64,000 nt of DNA from Sphingomonas glacialis. GTDB lineage: Bacteria > Pseudomonadota > Alphaproteobacteria > Sphingomonadales > Sphingomonadaceae. A program made the translations under genes and the position numbers. A model generated the notes under the pieces. It had not been told where the DNA came from, made no database searches, and saw nothing but the letters and a program-made list of their open reading frames with translations. Below are positions 32,399 through 41,927 of this stretch, one piece after another; the stretch's first letter is position 1; the number at the start of each line of letters is the position of its first letter. The DNA is taken from the NCBI RefSeq assembly GCF_006439055.1, contig NZ_RCZC01000002.1, positions 402,106 to 466,105 on the forward strand. The letters run 5' to 3'.

Positions 32399-33001
32399 AT
32401 GGCGTTCATCCCATTGGACCCGGTCGGGCTTCCCGGCCTTGCGGCGCTGGCGATCGGTTTCCTCGCCGGGCTGACGACGTTGCTGCTTGCCCGCGCACGC
32501 GGGCGGAGCGCCCCGCCAAGCGCCGACTCGGAACGCCGCAATGCCTCGATCGTGTGGATCGTCGTTCAGGGTATCGGCATCGGGCTCGCCGGCTTCGGGC
32601 CGATCCACATCGCGCTCGATCCGCTCTCGCCCAAGGCGCTGATCGAGGCGGGCGTCGTGCTTGCGCTGATGCTGGGCGCGGTCTGGCTGTTCGATTCGGC
32701 ATCGCGCGCGATGGGCCGGAACTGGGCGCTCGTCGCGCGCACGCGCGACGATGGGCAATTGGTCGAAACCGGCCCGTTCGCGCAGATCCGCAACCCGATC
32801 TATGTCTCGCTCGCCTGCGTCATGGTCGCGATGGCGATCGCCTATGGGCATACCGCCAATCTGCTCGTTGCAGCGCCGCTCTTCGCGCTCGGTACGTGGA
32901 TGCGCGTCCGCCACGAAGAGGTCGTGCTGCGCGCGGCGTTCGGTCCGGCGTTCGATCGCTATGCGGCGCGCGTCAAACGCTTCGTGCCCGGCTTGCTCTG
33001 A
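32399..33001 (+). CDS. Isoprenylcysteine/phospholipid methyltransferase-family membrane protein
   Basis: A 200-residue integral membrane protein with about five hydrophobic segments. The C-terminal ICMT/PEMT signature is clear: VETGPFAQIRNPIYVSLA, then RHEEVVLRAAFGPAFDRYAARVKRFVP. In bacteria such proteins methylate unknown small substrates or lipids with SAM. ATG 32399 follows GGGGAG at a good distance; a GTG one codon upstream is an alternative. It converges on the GGDEF gene. Confidence 0.85.
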   Translation: MAFIPLDPVGLPGLAALAIGFLAGLTTLLLARARGRSAPPSADSERRNASIVWIVVQGIGIGLAGFGPIHIALDPLSPKALIEAGVVLALMLGAVWLFDSASRAMGRNWALVARTRDDGQLVETGPFAQIRNPIYVSLACVMVAMAIAYGHTANLLVAAPLFALGTWMRVRHEEVVLRAAFGPAFDRYAARVKRFVPGLL

Positions 33002-33016
33002 CCGCGCCGAACGCGA

Positions 33017-34681
33017 TCAGGCGGGGTCCGCCCAGCGTTCCTGGCGCGCGCGCTTCGCCGCGTAGAGCGCGACATCGGCGCGACGCCACACCGCCGTGAA
33101 GCTCTCCAGCGCGGTCTTGCCGTCGTCCGGCTCGGTCATCACCACCCCGACGCTCGCGCTGATCGGCACCACCGCGTCGCCCTGCACCATCGGCGCGTTG
33201 AGCGTCACCTCGATCCGCTCAGCCGCCGCGGCCACGCGCTCGGCGCTCGACTCGGGAAGCAGGACGGCGAATTCGTCGCCACCCAGCCGCGCCACATAGT
33301 CGGTCGGGCGGACAGCGGCGCGCAGGCGCTGCGCCACCTCGACCAGCACGGCATCGCCGACCGAATGCCCCATACTGTCGTTGACCGCCTTGAAGCGGTC
33401 GAGATCGATCGCGACGACGCCCAGCGGCCAGCCCGTGCTCGGCTGACCGAGCCGCTGGTCGAGCCCGCGCCGGTTGAGCAGCCCGGTCAGCGGATCGGTG
33501 CCCGCCGCCGTCTCGGCCGCGAGCTGGCGCTCATGGTCCTCCGAAATGTCGATCGTCACGCCGACGATCCGCAGCGGGCTGCCGTCGGGCGCGCGCAGCA
33601 GGCGCCGGTCGCAGCGCATCCAGCGCGGCCCGGCGATCGTCTCCAGTTCATATTCGACCGATGTCTCGTCGATCGTCCCGTCGACCAGTGCCTGCACCGA
33701 TGCCGCGTCGCGCGTGGCCGGAACGATCCGCTCGGCATAATCCTCGAGATCGAGCGAGCCGGCGGTATCGCTCCCCGAAACGAAGCGCTGGAACGACGGC
33801 GACATCTCGAAGCGCATCGTCTCGACATCGATATGCCAGAAGCCGCCGCGCACCGCTTCCATCGCCAGCATCAGCCTGGCGGTGACTTCCTGTTGCTCGC
33901 GCTCGGCCTTGCGGCGCTCCGACACGTCCTCGATCTGCGCGATGACGCGCACCGGCGTGCCGTCGAGACCGCGCACTGCGGAGACGGCGAGCGTGGTATG
34001 GACGATCTCGCCACCCGCCCGCAGATAGCGTTTGTCCATCCGATAGCTGCTGCGCCGACCGGCGAGCAGCTGACGGAACTGGCGATCATCGGCATCGACG
34101 TCGTCGGGATGCGTGATCGCGCGGAAATCGGTCCCGACCAATTGCGCGCTCGACATTCCGAGCATCGTCGCAAACGCGCGATTGACGCGCTCCATCCGGC
34201 CGTCGGGATTGGTGACCACCATCCCGACCGGGGCATGGTGGAAAGCATCGTCGAACATCCCCTCGGTCTCGACGATCCGAGCCTCGAGATCGCGGCGCAC
34301 GCTGATGTCGGTGACCAGCAGGACCACGCCGCACACCTGCCCCGTCGCGTCGAGATCGGGGACATAGCTACCCTGGACGTCGCGCGCGTTCGCGCCATCG
34401 AACAGCGTATATTCGGCGGTCACGGAGTTTCCCTCCAGCGCCTGCTCGATCAGGCCCCGCACGGTTGGATAATTCGTCTCGCCGACGATCTCGCGGCACG
34501 AACTGCCGACGATCTGCGCCGGCGCGAGCCCGCGCCACGCCGCATAGGTCGCATTGGCATAGCGATAGCGCAGATCGGGGCCGAAATACGCGACCAGCCC
34601 CGGCAGCATATCGAGCAGCCGGGAGGCCGAGGGCAGCATCAACGGCGAGGGCCATATCGGATCGGCGTCGAACTTGGTCAT
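33017..34681 (-). CDS. PAS-sensor diguanylate cyclase (GGDEF)
   Basis: A 554-residue cytoplasmic signalling protein with no membrane segment. Three PAS/PAC units are visible (about 20-135, 140-260, 270-385; for example HHAPVGMVVTNPDGRMERVNRAF), each ending in a PAC-type DISVRR, DVSERR or DISEDH. The GGDEF domain (about 395-550) has an intact active site LGGDEFAVL and an RPTD inhibitory I-site, so c-di-GMP synthesis with product feedback is expected. There is no EAL domain. The signal sensed is unknown. Confidence 0.93.
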   Translation of the reverse strand: MTKFDADPIWPSPLMLPSASRLLDMLPGLVAYFGPDLRYRYANATYAAWRGLAPAQIVGSSCREIVGETNYPTVRGLIEQALEGNSVTAEYTLFDGANARDVQGSYVPDLDATGQVCGVVLLVTDISVRRDLEARIVETEGMFDDAFHHAPVGMVVTNPDGRMERVNRAFATMLGMSSAQLVGTDFRAITHPDDVDADDRQFRQLLAGRRSSYRMDKRYLRAGGEIVHTTLAVSAVRGLDGTPVRVIAQIEDVSERRKAEREQQEVTARLMLAMEAVRGGFWHIDVETMRFEMSPSFQRFVSGSDTAGSLDLEDYAERIVPATRDAASVQALVDGTIDETSVEYELETIAGPRWMRCDRRLLRAPDGSPLRIVGVTIDISEDHERQLAAETAAGTDPLTGLLNRRGLDQRLGQPSTGWPLGVVAIDLDRFKAVNDSMGHSVGDAVLVEVAQRLRAAVRPTDYVARLGGDEFAVLLPESSAERVAAAAERIEVTLNAPMVQGDAVVPISASVGVVMTEPDDGKTALESFTAVWRRADVALYAAKRARQERWADPA

Positions 34682-34803
34682 AAGACCACATAGATCAAGT
34701 TTCGTTAACCGATCGTGCGTGTCTTTCCCTTGCCGTCAGGTGGCCACCGCAGCCCAGCCGGATGCGCCGCCTGGCCGGACGCGGTCCGGCCAGGCGGAAC
34801 CGA

Positions 34804-37797
34804 TCAGAATTCCGCGGTCACGCCCACCGAAAATGTCCGGCCGCTCGTCGTATAGACTTCGGGCCGGTCATAATCGACGCTGGCGAACTGCCGGATCGCG
34901 GTATTGGTGAGGTTTATCCCCTCGGCGATCAGCCGCACGCCGGGACGCAGGTTCACATGCGCCTGGAAATCGACGTTGTTGGTGCCCTTGATGCCGTCGC
35001 CGGCATTGGCATAGGCGTTGCTGGCGCTGGTCAGATACTGGCTGCGATAGGCGTCGGACACGCGCACGCCCCACACCTTGTTCTCGTAATAGAGCGTCGC
35101 GTTCGCCGCCCATTTCGACAGATTGTAGAGCGGCAGGTCGCGCGGGACGCCGCTGAAGAACACCGTCTGATGCCCGTCGAACCACGTCCCGTTGGCGACG
35201 ACGCCGAGATGCTTGAGCACGCCGGGCAGGAAGGTGAAGTCGTGCTGGAACGCCGCCTCGATCCCCTTGATGTTGGCGCCGGGGCCGTTGATCGGCTGGC
35301 TGACGTCGAAGATCGTGTTGGCATCCTCGCCCTGCACCAGCAGCGACAGCGGCAGGCCGGTCTGGCCGTAGGGGATCTGCTGCGTCGAGGAGACGATGAA
35401 GCTGTCCATATGCTTGTAGAACAGGCCGAGCGAGGCGAAGCCGGTATGGCCCATATACCATTCGACCCCACCTTCGATCGAGGTCGCCTGATACGGCTTG
35501 AGATAGGGATTGCCGAGGCTGAGCGATCCGCCATTGGGGCGCGTCGTGATCGATCCCGCCGCGGCGAGATCGCCGAGCCCGGGGCGGTTGACGTTGCGGC
35601 TGGCGCTGAGGCGCACGACGACGTCCTTCGCCACGTCGAGCGCGAGATTGGCCGCAGGCAGGAAGCCGTGGCTGTTGGTCGAGATCGACACCGCTGAAAA
35701 GCCGGTCGGCGTCGCAAGATGCCCCGAGGAGATCAGGTCGGTCGAATAATAGCGCAGGCCGGCATTGGCGCGCAGCCGCAGGCCGCCGAGATAGGTGTCG
35801 AGATCGAGCTGCCCGAACCCGGCATAGGTCTTTTCATCGACGCGGTAGTCGCTGCCCGCCTGAAGGTTCGCGGCGGTCAGGCTGCGCGGATCGCCGAGAT
35901 AGCTGTAGATGCCATCGACATTGCCGACGATATATTGCGTCAGCGTGTCGACCCCGACGGTCTGCTTTAGCCCGTTGGGCACGGCGATGTCGGCGGGGAC
36001 GTTGTGGAACACCTTGTTGACCCAGGTATAGCCGCTGTTGATGAAATGCTTGAACTCGCCGCCCGTCTTGAAGGTCAGCGCAGGCGTCAGCTTGTACGCG
36101 CCGTCGAGCTTGGCATTGGCATATTGCGTGGTGATCTTGTTTTCCTGGACGTCGAGCCGCTGCACCGCCCAATTGTTGGGATCGGTGATGTCCTTGCCAT
36201 AGGTATTGACGGGTATCGTCGGCCGGTCGTCATAGCTGAACGGCGTGTTCTTCAGTTCCATGAAGACCTTGTCGAACACCGGCTGCCCGAAATCCGATTC
36301 CTCATAGCCGCCGAGCGCATGGAAGCTCAGCCGGTCGCTGACGTCCCAGCTGGCGTTGACGACACCCTGGTAGAAATCGGTGTGGTTCTTGACGATGTGA
36401 TGCTCGGAGCGGAGATCGATCCCGGTATAGCTGGCCGCGCGCAGCGTATTGGTCTTGTCGATCACCGCGCTCTGGATCACCTGCGTGCCAGTGATCGAGG
36501 TGCCGGTCAGCGCATTGGTGCCCGCGGTGGCGATCGCATAATCGTCGCGATGGTCCTGCAGCCGGCCATACAGACCATCGATATCGAGCTTGAAGCGGCT
36601 GCCGGGGTGATATTGCAGCGACGAGGTGATGCCGAGCCGCTTGCGGTCGGTGAACCAGCTCGACGGCGACTGCGCGGTCGGCTGCCACACGCCCGCCAGC
36701 AGGTTGGCGCGCGTCGCGGCATCGATATTGGGGCCGATATTGGCGGCGTTGTATTTGGTCAGCCCCCAGCCCCAGTTGCGATAGCCATATTCGTTGTTTT
36801 TGATCCGGCTGTAGGCGACCGAGACGAGCGCGCCGAAATCGCCGTGCCGGGTCGAGGCGAGCGCGACGAAGCGCGGGGTGATGCCGCTGGTATTGTCGTT
36901 GGTCTGCCCCTTGGCCGAGACGACGAGCTTGGTGCCCGGATAATCGAATGGCCGCGCGCTCGACAACTGGACCGTGCCGGCGATGCCGCCTTCGTCCTGC
37001 TCGGCCGAGAACGACTTCTGCACCGCGACGCGGTTGAACAGTTCGGAGGCGAACAGGCTGTAGTCGAATGCGCGCGAGCGGGTCACGCCGCCGCGATTGT
37101 CCATCCCCGAGGCGGTGTTGCCGAGCACCTCGATGCCGTTGAGCTGGGTGCGCGTGAAATCGGCGCCGAGCCCGCGCAGCGCGATCTGGCGGCCCTCGCC
37201 GCTGTCGCGCGTGATCGTGATGCCGGGGACGCGCTGGAGCGATTCGGCGAGGTTGAGATCGGGAAACGAGGCGATGTCGGTGGCGAGGATGTCGTCCTCG
37301 GTGCCAACCGCGCGGCGCTTGAGATCCTGCGCGCGCTGCAGGCTCTGGCGATAGCCCGAGACGATGATGTCGGGGCCGCGGTTTTCCTCTCCTTCGGAAG
37401 GCGCCGGCGCAGGCTCGGCGACGGCGCGCGTCTCGACCTTGGTCGCCCGGGCGCGCGTCATGCGCGGCGTCGCGCCCGGCTTGAGCACCGCGACGCTGCC
37501 GCGGATCGAGGCGGTCAGGCCGGTGCCCTGGAGCAGCAACGTCAGCGCGTCGCGCACGCTGTGCGTGCCGCTGATGCCCGCGGTGTGCCGTCCCTGTACC
37601 GCGGCGGGTGCGACGAGCACCTGGACGCCGGTCGTGCGCGAGAATTCGGAGATCGCGCCGCGCAGATCGGTCGGCGCGATCGCAAACGCCATGCGGCGCT
37701 CGAACGCGACCTCGGTGGCGTGCGCCGGCGCGGCGACGGCGGTGGTGACAACGACGGTCGCCAGCCCGGCGAGCAGGATCTTCTTGGAACGGTGCAT
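34804..37797 (-). CDS. TonB-dependent receptor with STN signalling domain
   Basis: A 997-residue outer-membrane receptor. Order: signal peptide (1-27), secretin/TonB N-terminal STN domain (about 35-110, FAIAPTDLRGAISEFSRTTGVQVLVAP), a linker, the plug (about 140-270, IIVSGYRQSLQRAQDLKRRAVGTEDDI, ALRGLGADFTRTQLNG), and a 22-strand barrel ending in VGVTAEF with a terminal Phe. The STN domain and the adjacent FecR and ECF sigma genes indicate trans-envelope signalling of the Fec type. The plug pattern fits the Caulobacter/Sphingomonas subfamily often tied to carbohydrate uptake; the substrate is not shown. Confidence 0.93.
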   Translation of the reverse strand: MHRSKKILLAGLATVVVTTAVAAPAHATEVAFERRMAFAIAPTDLRGAISEFSRTTGVQVLVAPAAVQGRHTAGISGTHSVRDALTLLLQGTGLTASIRGSVAVLKPGATPRMTRARATKVETRAVAEPAPAPSEGEENRGPDIIVSGYRQSLQRAQDLKRRAVGTEDDILATDIASFPDLNLAESLQRVPGITITRDSGEGRQIALRGLGADFTRTQLNGIEVLGNTASGMDNRGGVTRSRAFDYSLFASELFNRVAVQKSFSAEQDEGGIAGTVQLSSARPFDYPGTKLVVSAKGQTNDNTSGITPRFVALASTRHGDFGALVSVAYSRIKNNEYGYRNWGWGLTKYNAANIGPNIDAATRANLLAGVWQPTAQSPSSWFTDRKRLGITSSLQYHPGSRFKLDIDGLYGRLQDHRDDYAIATAGTNALTGTSITGTQVIQSAVIDKTNTLRAASYTGIDLRSEHHIVKNHTDFYQGVVNASWDVSDRLSFHALGGYEESDFGQPVFDKVFMELKNTPFSYDDRPTIPVNTYGKDITDPNNWAVQRLDVQENKITTQYANAKLDGAYKLTPALTFKTGGEFKHFINSGYTWVNKVFHNVPADIAVPNGLKQTVGVDTLTQYIVGNVDGIYSYLGDPRSLTAANLQAGSDYRVDEKTYAGFGQLDLDTYLGGLRLRANAGLRYYSTDLISSGHLATPTGFSAVSISTNSHGFLPAANLALDVAKDVVVRLSASRNVNRPGLGDLAAAGSITTRPNGGSLSLGNPYLKPYQATSIEGGVEWYMGHTGFASLGLFYKHMDSFIVSSTQQIPYGQTGLPLSLLVQGEDANTIFDVSQPINGPGANIKGIEAAFQHDFTFLPGVLKHLGVVANGTWFDGHQTVFFSGVPRDLPLYNLSKWAANATLYYENKVWGVRVSDAYRSQYLTSASNAYANAGDGIKGTNNVDFQAHVNLRPGVRLIAEGINLTNTAIRQFASVDYDRPEVYTTSGRTFSVGVTAEF

Positions 37798-37899
37798 GTG
37801 CTTTCCCCCTACGCGCCAAGCGGCGCCTCGAATGGGAAGACGGGGAAAGGCGGCAATCCGGACAAAAGAAAGTTGTTACGATTTACAGGCGTTTACGCG

Positions 37900-38778
37900 T
37901 CATTTTTGTGACGCTGGGTGAGCCTGCAATCGCAACCTCTTGCTGTCGCCCTCCACGGTAAAGCCATAGGCATCGCCTACCGCTTCGAGCAGTTGGCGCG
38001 GCTGGTCGAGCTTGAAACGCCCCGACAAAGGCAGGTCGGCAAGCTGGGGCGGCGGCGTGGCGATCACCGGTCCGCTCCCGCGATTGAGCGTCGCGACCAT
38101 GTCGCCGAGCCGCATCGCATCGGTGTCGAGCCAGCCATGGCGCCAATCCTGCTGCGCCGCGTCGAAGCGCGACGGCAGGCCCGCGACACCGCCGCGGAAG
38201 TGCGAGCGCCAGCCGGCCGGCACGATCACGCTGTCGCCGGCGCGCGCAGGCTTGCTCGGCCCGAACCGCACGCGCCCGCGATAGACCGCGAGCCGCACCG
38301 CGCCATCGGGGGCGAGATCGACGTCGAATGCGGTGCCGAGCACCCGCGTATCGGCCTTCCCCGCTTTGACCGCGAACGGGCGCGCCGGATCGTGCGCGAT
38401 GTCGAAAAAGGCCTCGCCGTGGCGGAGCACCGCGCTGCGCGCGTCCGCCTCGAGCCGGATATCGACCGCAGTCGCCCCGCTCAGCCGGACGCTCGAGCCG
38501 TCGCGCAACTGGAAACGACGCTGCTCGCCGCGCTGCGTTTCGAGATGCGCGAGCGCGACGGGTCGCGTGCTCGCCATCCCGCCGACCCACATTCCGGCCC
38601 CGACAACCAGCAGCAGTGCGGCGGCGCCACCGCTCGCGCCGACCTTGCGGCGGCGCTTGGCGCGCATCGCATGGACCTGCGCGTCGGACAGGCGTTCGCT
38701 CGCGGCACAGGTAGCCAGTGCTTCGAGCAACGCCGCTTCCGCGACGCCGCGCGGCGCCGGTTTCGTGACCACGCTCAT
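37900..38778 (-). CDS. FecR family anti-sigma factor
   Basis: A 292-residue inner-membrane regulator. An N-terminal cytoplasmic part (about 1-48) is followed by one membrane segment (about 50-68) and the periplasmic FecR domain (LRDGSSVRLSGATAVDIRL, AVLRHGEAFFDIAHDPARPFAVKAG), then a DUF4974/STN-like C-terminus. It should bind the ECF sigma factor and relay the receptor signal. Start ATG 38778 overlaps the sigma gene by 4 nt. Confidence 0.92.
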   Translation of the reverse strand: MSVVTKPAPRGVAEAALLEALATCAASERLSDAQVHAMRAKRRRKVGASGGAAALLLVVGAGMWVGGMASTRPVALAHLETQRGEQRRFQLRDGSSVRLSGATAVDIRLEADARSAVLRHGEAFFDIAHDPARPFAVKAGKADTRVLGTAFDVDLAPDGAVRLAVYRGRVRFGPSKPARAGDSVIVPAGWRSHFRGGVAGLPSRFDAAQQDWRHGWLDTDAMRLGDMVATLNRGSGPVIATPPPQLADLPLSGRFKLDQPRQLLEAVGDAYGFTVEGDSKRLRLQAHPASQK

Positions 38779-39302
38779 GCCCCCTCGTCCAGCGCAAGCC
38801 CGCGCCGCGCGAGCGCATGGCGCAGATCGGCGACCGCGCGGCCGCAATGGCGCTCGACCGCGGCGTTGGTCATGCCGAGATCGGCGGCGATCGTCGCGAT
38901 CGGCTGCTCCTCGAGCCGGCGCCGCGTGAACACTTCGCGCCGCAGCGCAGGCATCGCCTTCAGCGCGCGGATCAGCACGTCGACGCGCTCGCGATAGGCG
39001 AGGATCTCGTCGGCGCGGGGCGCGGGGCAGATCAGTTCTTCGGACACCGCTTCGGCGACACCGACGCGGCGCACCCGGCGCAGATGGTCGTTGATGAGGT
39101 TGCGCGCGACGGTGAAGCAGAACGCGCCGACATCGCCGATCGAGCGCGTGCGACGATAATCGTACAGCCGGACATAGATTTCCTGGACGATATCCTCGCT
39201 GTCGGCGCGGTGCCCGAGCCGCCGCTCGACGAAGCGCTGGAGCAGCGGGCGCAGGTCGCCATGCTCGCTGGCGCGCGACAGCGTGGGTGCGTGCTGCGTC
39301 AT
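38775..39302 (-). CDS. ECF sigma factor (FecI type)
   Basis: A 175-residue ECF sigma factor. Region 2 is visible as DSEDIVQEIYVRLYDYR with FCFTVARNLINDHLRR, and region 4 as LPALRREVFTRRRLEEQ-type helix followed by IATIAADLGMTNAAVERHCGRA, a helix-turn-helix. It should direct RNA polymerase to the receptor promoter once FecR releases it. The order sigma-fecR-receptor on one strand is the standard triad. Confidence 0.93.
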   Translation of the reverse strand: MTQHAPTLSRASEHGDLRPLLQRFVERRLGHRADSEDIVQEIYVRLYDYRRTRSIGDVGAFCFTVARNLINDHLRRVRRVGVAEAVSEELICPAPRADEILAYRERVDVLIRALKAMPALRREVFTRRRLEEQPIATIAADLGMTNAAVERHCGRAVADLRHALARRGLALDEGA

Positions 39303-39418
39303 TGGCGAAACGCGCGCAGGCGCGACGGGTCGGTCATCGGTCGCTCCCCTGCGGACGGAATGCCGCGATTCGCCATGCGCTTAGCTCTGCTGCATGAAGC
39401 CCGCATGACAGTCGCGAC

Positions 39419-39562
39419 TCAGCGCAGCGCGCGCGCTTCGGCGGCACAGCGCGCCGCCGGGATCGGCGACGCGGTGGTCCGCAGCGCGGCGAGCTCGGCG
39501 CGTGCGGAGTCCATGTCGCGGCGGAATTCGGGCGAGGCATGGAGCGTCGCGACCAACACCTA
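39419..39562 (-). pseudogene. C-terminal remainder of the interrupted acid phosphatase
   Basis: After the amber codon the same frame stays open for 46 further codons to TGA 39419-39421. LHASPEFRRDMDSARAELAALR resembles the C-terminal helix of class A phosphatases. It has no start codon or ribosome site that would suggest separate translation. Either a true nonsense mutation or a base error separates it from the main frame. Confidence 0.6.
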
Positions 39563-40168
39563 TCCCGCCATGAAACCCGCTTCGACCGCGCTCGCGCTAT
39601 GCGACCCGCAGATATAGCGGCTCTCGCCGTAAGAGCGGCCGCGCGCGAGGATCTCGGTCGCGCGTTCGGGCATCAGTTCGGCGAGCAGCAGCGCGGTTGA
39701 CCAGCCATTGGTGGTGTGGCCCGACGGGTAATCGCCATTGCTCGCGAGATGCGCGGTCTTGGGCTCGCAGATCGGCGCGTCGTCGGTCAGATACGGGCGG
39801 CGCGTGGCATAGCCCTGCTTGACGCGATCGACCATCGCCCCGCCGCCGGCCAGCGCGAAGACGCGCAGCGTGGCGGGCACGGTCTTGGCGTCAAGCTGCA
39901 TCCCGATCGCGCAGGCGAAGGTGGTGAAGCGATCATCGGTCACGTCGCGCGTCGCGATCTGCCAGCGTTTGCTCCCCTCCAGCGCGCGGGTCTGGCGGAA
40001 CAGCGCGCGATCGGCGATATTGCGCGGCGAGCCCGGCGCGGGCGGCGGCGGCAGGATCCGCGTCAGGTCGGGCAGCGGCACGCTCGCCAGATAAGGCTGC
40101 GGCGTTTCCGCGGCGGCGACCAGCGCGCCGCCGACGAGCAGTGCGAGCAGCAGGCGGCGGGCGCTCAC
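39560..40168 (-). CDS. Class A acid phosphatase (PAP2/PhoN-like), cut short by an amber codon
   Basis: A 202-residue exported phosphatase. Signal peptide 1-22; the PAP2 active-site motifs are present: KQGYATRRPY, YPSGHTTNG and GESRYICGSHSAS. The usual Asp after the last His is replaced (SAVEAG instead of SDVxAG). The frame stops at TAG (39560-39562) right after VEAGFMAG, but codons continue in the same frame to TGA at 39419-39421 with family-like sequence (VLVATLHASPEFRRDMDSAR). One C-to-T change (CAG to TAG) would explain this. GTG 40168 overlaps the phospholipase stop. Confidence 0.75.
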   Translation of the reverse strand: MSARRLLLALLVGGALVAAAETPQPYLASVPLPDLTRILPPPPAPGSPRNIADRALFRQTRALEGSKRWQIATRDVTDDRFTTFACAIGMQLDAKTVPATLRVFALAGGGAMVDRVKQGYATRRPYLTDDAPICEPKTAHLASNGDYPSGHTTNGWSTALLLAELMPERATEILARGRSYGESRYICGSHSASAVEAGFMAG

Positions 40169-41238
40169 GGCTTGCGTTCCAGCATGGCGTCGCTGCACCC
40201 GGCTGGACGCCGCACCGGATTGCAGCGCGCCACCGCGCCGCCCGGCAGATGCACCTGATACCCGCCGGCAAAGCGCGGATCGGGCCAGAGATAGTCGGTC
40301 GAGATATATTGCGCCCCGCTCGCCAACGCGGCGTCGTGCGGGCGGGTGTCGTTGCTACGCGCTTCCTTGGTATTGGCATCGGCGCGCGTGCGGACGAGAT
40401 AGCCGGCGGCGACATCGCGCTTGATCCGTGCGCCATCGGCGATCGGATCGTTGAGCGTCAGATAGGCGGCGGCCGGGGATTGCTCATCGGTGTTGACGAA
40501 GAACACGCGTCCCTCGAGCGAGGCGCGCTTGCCGCGATACACCGCGACCTTTGCGGGCGGCTCGTCAAGCGCGAACAGGAAGCGGCCGCGCGCCTTGTCG
40601 AGCGTCGGCCATTGGTTGGCGAGCACCGCGTCGCGCAGCGTCGGATAGCGGCCCTGCACGTCGTCGGGCACGATCAGCATCGCGGGCGTCATCACCGAGC
40701 GGATCTCGGCATCGAGCGCGTCATAGGCGGCTTCGGTGAAGGGCAAGGCGTCGATCCCGCCGCGCGCGGCGTTCTTCTCGTCCTTGGCGTTGAACATCAG
40801 CATGATCGGGACATGGCCGGGATGCTGCGCCGACCAGCTGCGGATTTGCTGCAGGCACTCGGTCAGCAGCATGCAGCTGCTGGAGTTGTCGATGCCGGGG
40901 ATGTGGAGCACCTTGAACCCCGGCCGCAGCAGCTTGGGGTCGCTCGATCCCTTGGCATAATGGCCGCCGTCGGGGTCGTAATTGACGTCGATCTCGAGCT
41001 GCCGCGCGCCGGCGTCGAGCTGTTCTACGAGCGGGCGATGCGCATAATCGAGCGCGTCGGCGATTTTCGGGTCGAACGCACGCAGCTTGACCATCGTCGC
41101 TGCCGGCATCGCCAGCTTGTAGCTGTTATGCGTGCCGACCACGCTGATATCGTTCGAGCGCACCGGAACGGGCACGGGAGGAAGCGGCGGCGCGAGCAAC
41201 GCTGCGAGCAGAGGCAAGATCATCGAGATTGGGTCCAT
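40165..41238 (-). CDS. Ca2+-dependent phosphoinositide phospholipase C
   Basis: A 357-residue exported phosphodiesterase. A short signal peptide precedes the catalytic TIM barrel. The catalytic His pair is visible in VVGTHNSYK near residue 36 and KVLHIPGIDNSS near residue 115, and Ca ligands are likely in LEIDVNYDPDGG. The fold is the bacterial Ca-dependent PLC family rather than the Bacillus type. ATG 41238 or 41223 are both possible starts. It is coupled to the phosphatase gene, which suggests a joint role in phosphate release from phospholipid head groups (inference). Confidence 0.85.
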   Translation of the reverse strand: MDPISMILPLLAALLAPPLPPVPVPVRSNDISVVGTHNSYKLAMPAATMVKLRAFDPKIADALDYAHRPLVEQLDAGARQLEIDVNYDPDGGHYAKGSSDPKLLRPGFKVLHIPGIDNSSSCMLLTECLQQIRSWSAQHPGHVPIMLMFNAKDEKNAARGGIDALPFTEAAYDALDAEIRSVMTPAMLIVPDDVQGRYPTLRDAVLANQWPTLDKARGRFLFALDEPPAKVAVYRGKRASLEGRVFFVNTDEQSPAAAYLTLNDPIADGARIKRDVAAGYLVRTRADANTKEARSNDTRPHDAALASGAQYISTDYLWPDPRFAGGYQVHLPGGAVARCNPVRRPAGCSDAMLERKP

Positions 41239-41314
41239 CACCGGCGCCGCCGGATGGCGGACCCGCACCCGCTACGCGCGGATCGCTACGGGACGATGAC
41301 AGGCGGCGCGGCGG

Positions 41315-41869
41315 TTACGCTGCGAAGACGCCATAGCGTGTGCGCCACGCGGCAACTTCGTCCTGCAGGTCGGCGGGCGCCGGCGTGCCGGACAGGACAT
41401 GGCGGGCGACGTCGGAGTCGGGATGCATCAGCATCTTCTCCGCCCCGTCGCTGAACCAGACGGGGACGAGCTGATCGCACACGCTGTCGAGCACCGCGGC
41501 GGCCATGCCGTTCGCGATCGCGTCGCTCCCGGGGAGCGCGCGGACGGTGATCGACATGCCCTCAAGGCAATTCTGCGGATGCTGGACGAAATTGAGCGAG
41601 ACGAGCAGCCCCGATCGATCGGGCCGCGCACCCTCGGGCATCGCCGCGACGCGCCGCCACGCACAGAACCAGGTCCGGCAGATCCGCGGACGCACGGCAT
41701 GGATCCCGCATCCCTGCTCGCTGAGATGGATGCATGGCGTCCCGGCCGGTTTGGAGAATTCGGGGGTATTGACCGTGAGCACGGTGCAGCACGCCGTGCA
41801 ATCGCCGCAGGACCGGTCGGCGAGGACCGGCCCGAGCAGCGTGGTTTCCAAGTCGGTCTCTGTCTCCAC
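41315..41869 (-). CDS. YkgJ family cysteine cluster protein
   Basis: A 184-residue protein with the metal-cluster pattern CGDCTACC near residue 21, C in GTPCIHL, GCGIHAVRPRICRTWFC: the CxxxCxxCC-type UPF0153/YkgJ signature, thought to bind zinc or an Fe-S centre. Function unknown. The frame is open further upstream but would overlap the ClC gene; GTG 41869 starts just before the conserved part. Confidence 0.82.
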   Translation of the reverse strand: METETDLETTLLGPVLADRSCGDCTACCTVLTVNTPEFSKPAGTPCIHLSEQGCGIHAVRPRICRTWFCAWRRVAAMPEGARPDRSGLLVSLNFVQHPQNCLEGMSITVRALPGSDAIANGMAAAVLDSVCDQLVPVWFSDGAEKMLMHPDSDVARHVLSGTPAPADLQDEVAAWRTRYGVFAA

Positions 41870-41927
41870 GCCGCGGGAGTGCCGCGATCCGGGGCGGATG
41901 ACAAGAGCCGCGGATCCGCGCGCCCGG

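Noticed and set aside
36004..37911. A 635-codon plus-strand frame opposite the TonB receptor
   Set aside because: Antisense shadow; the minus strand carries signal peptide, STN, plug and barrel.
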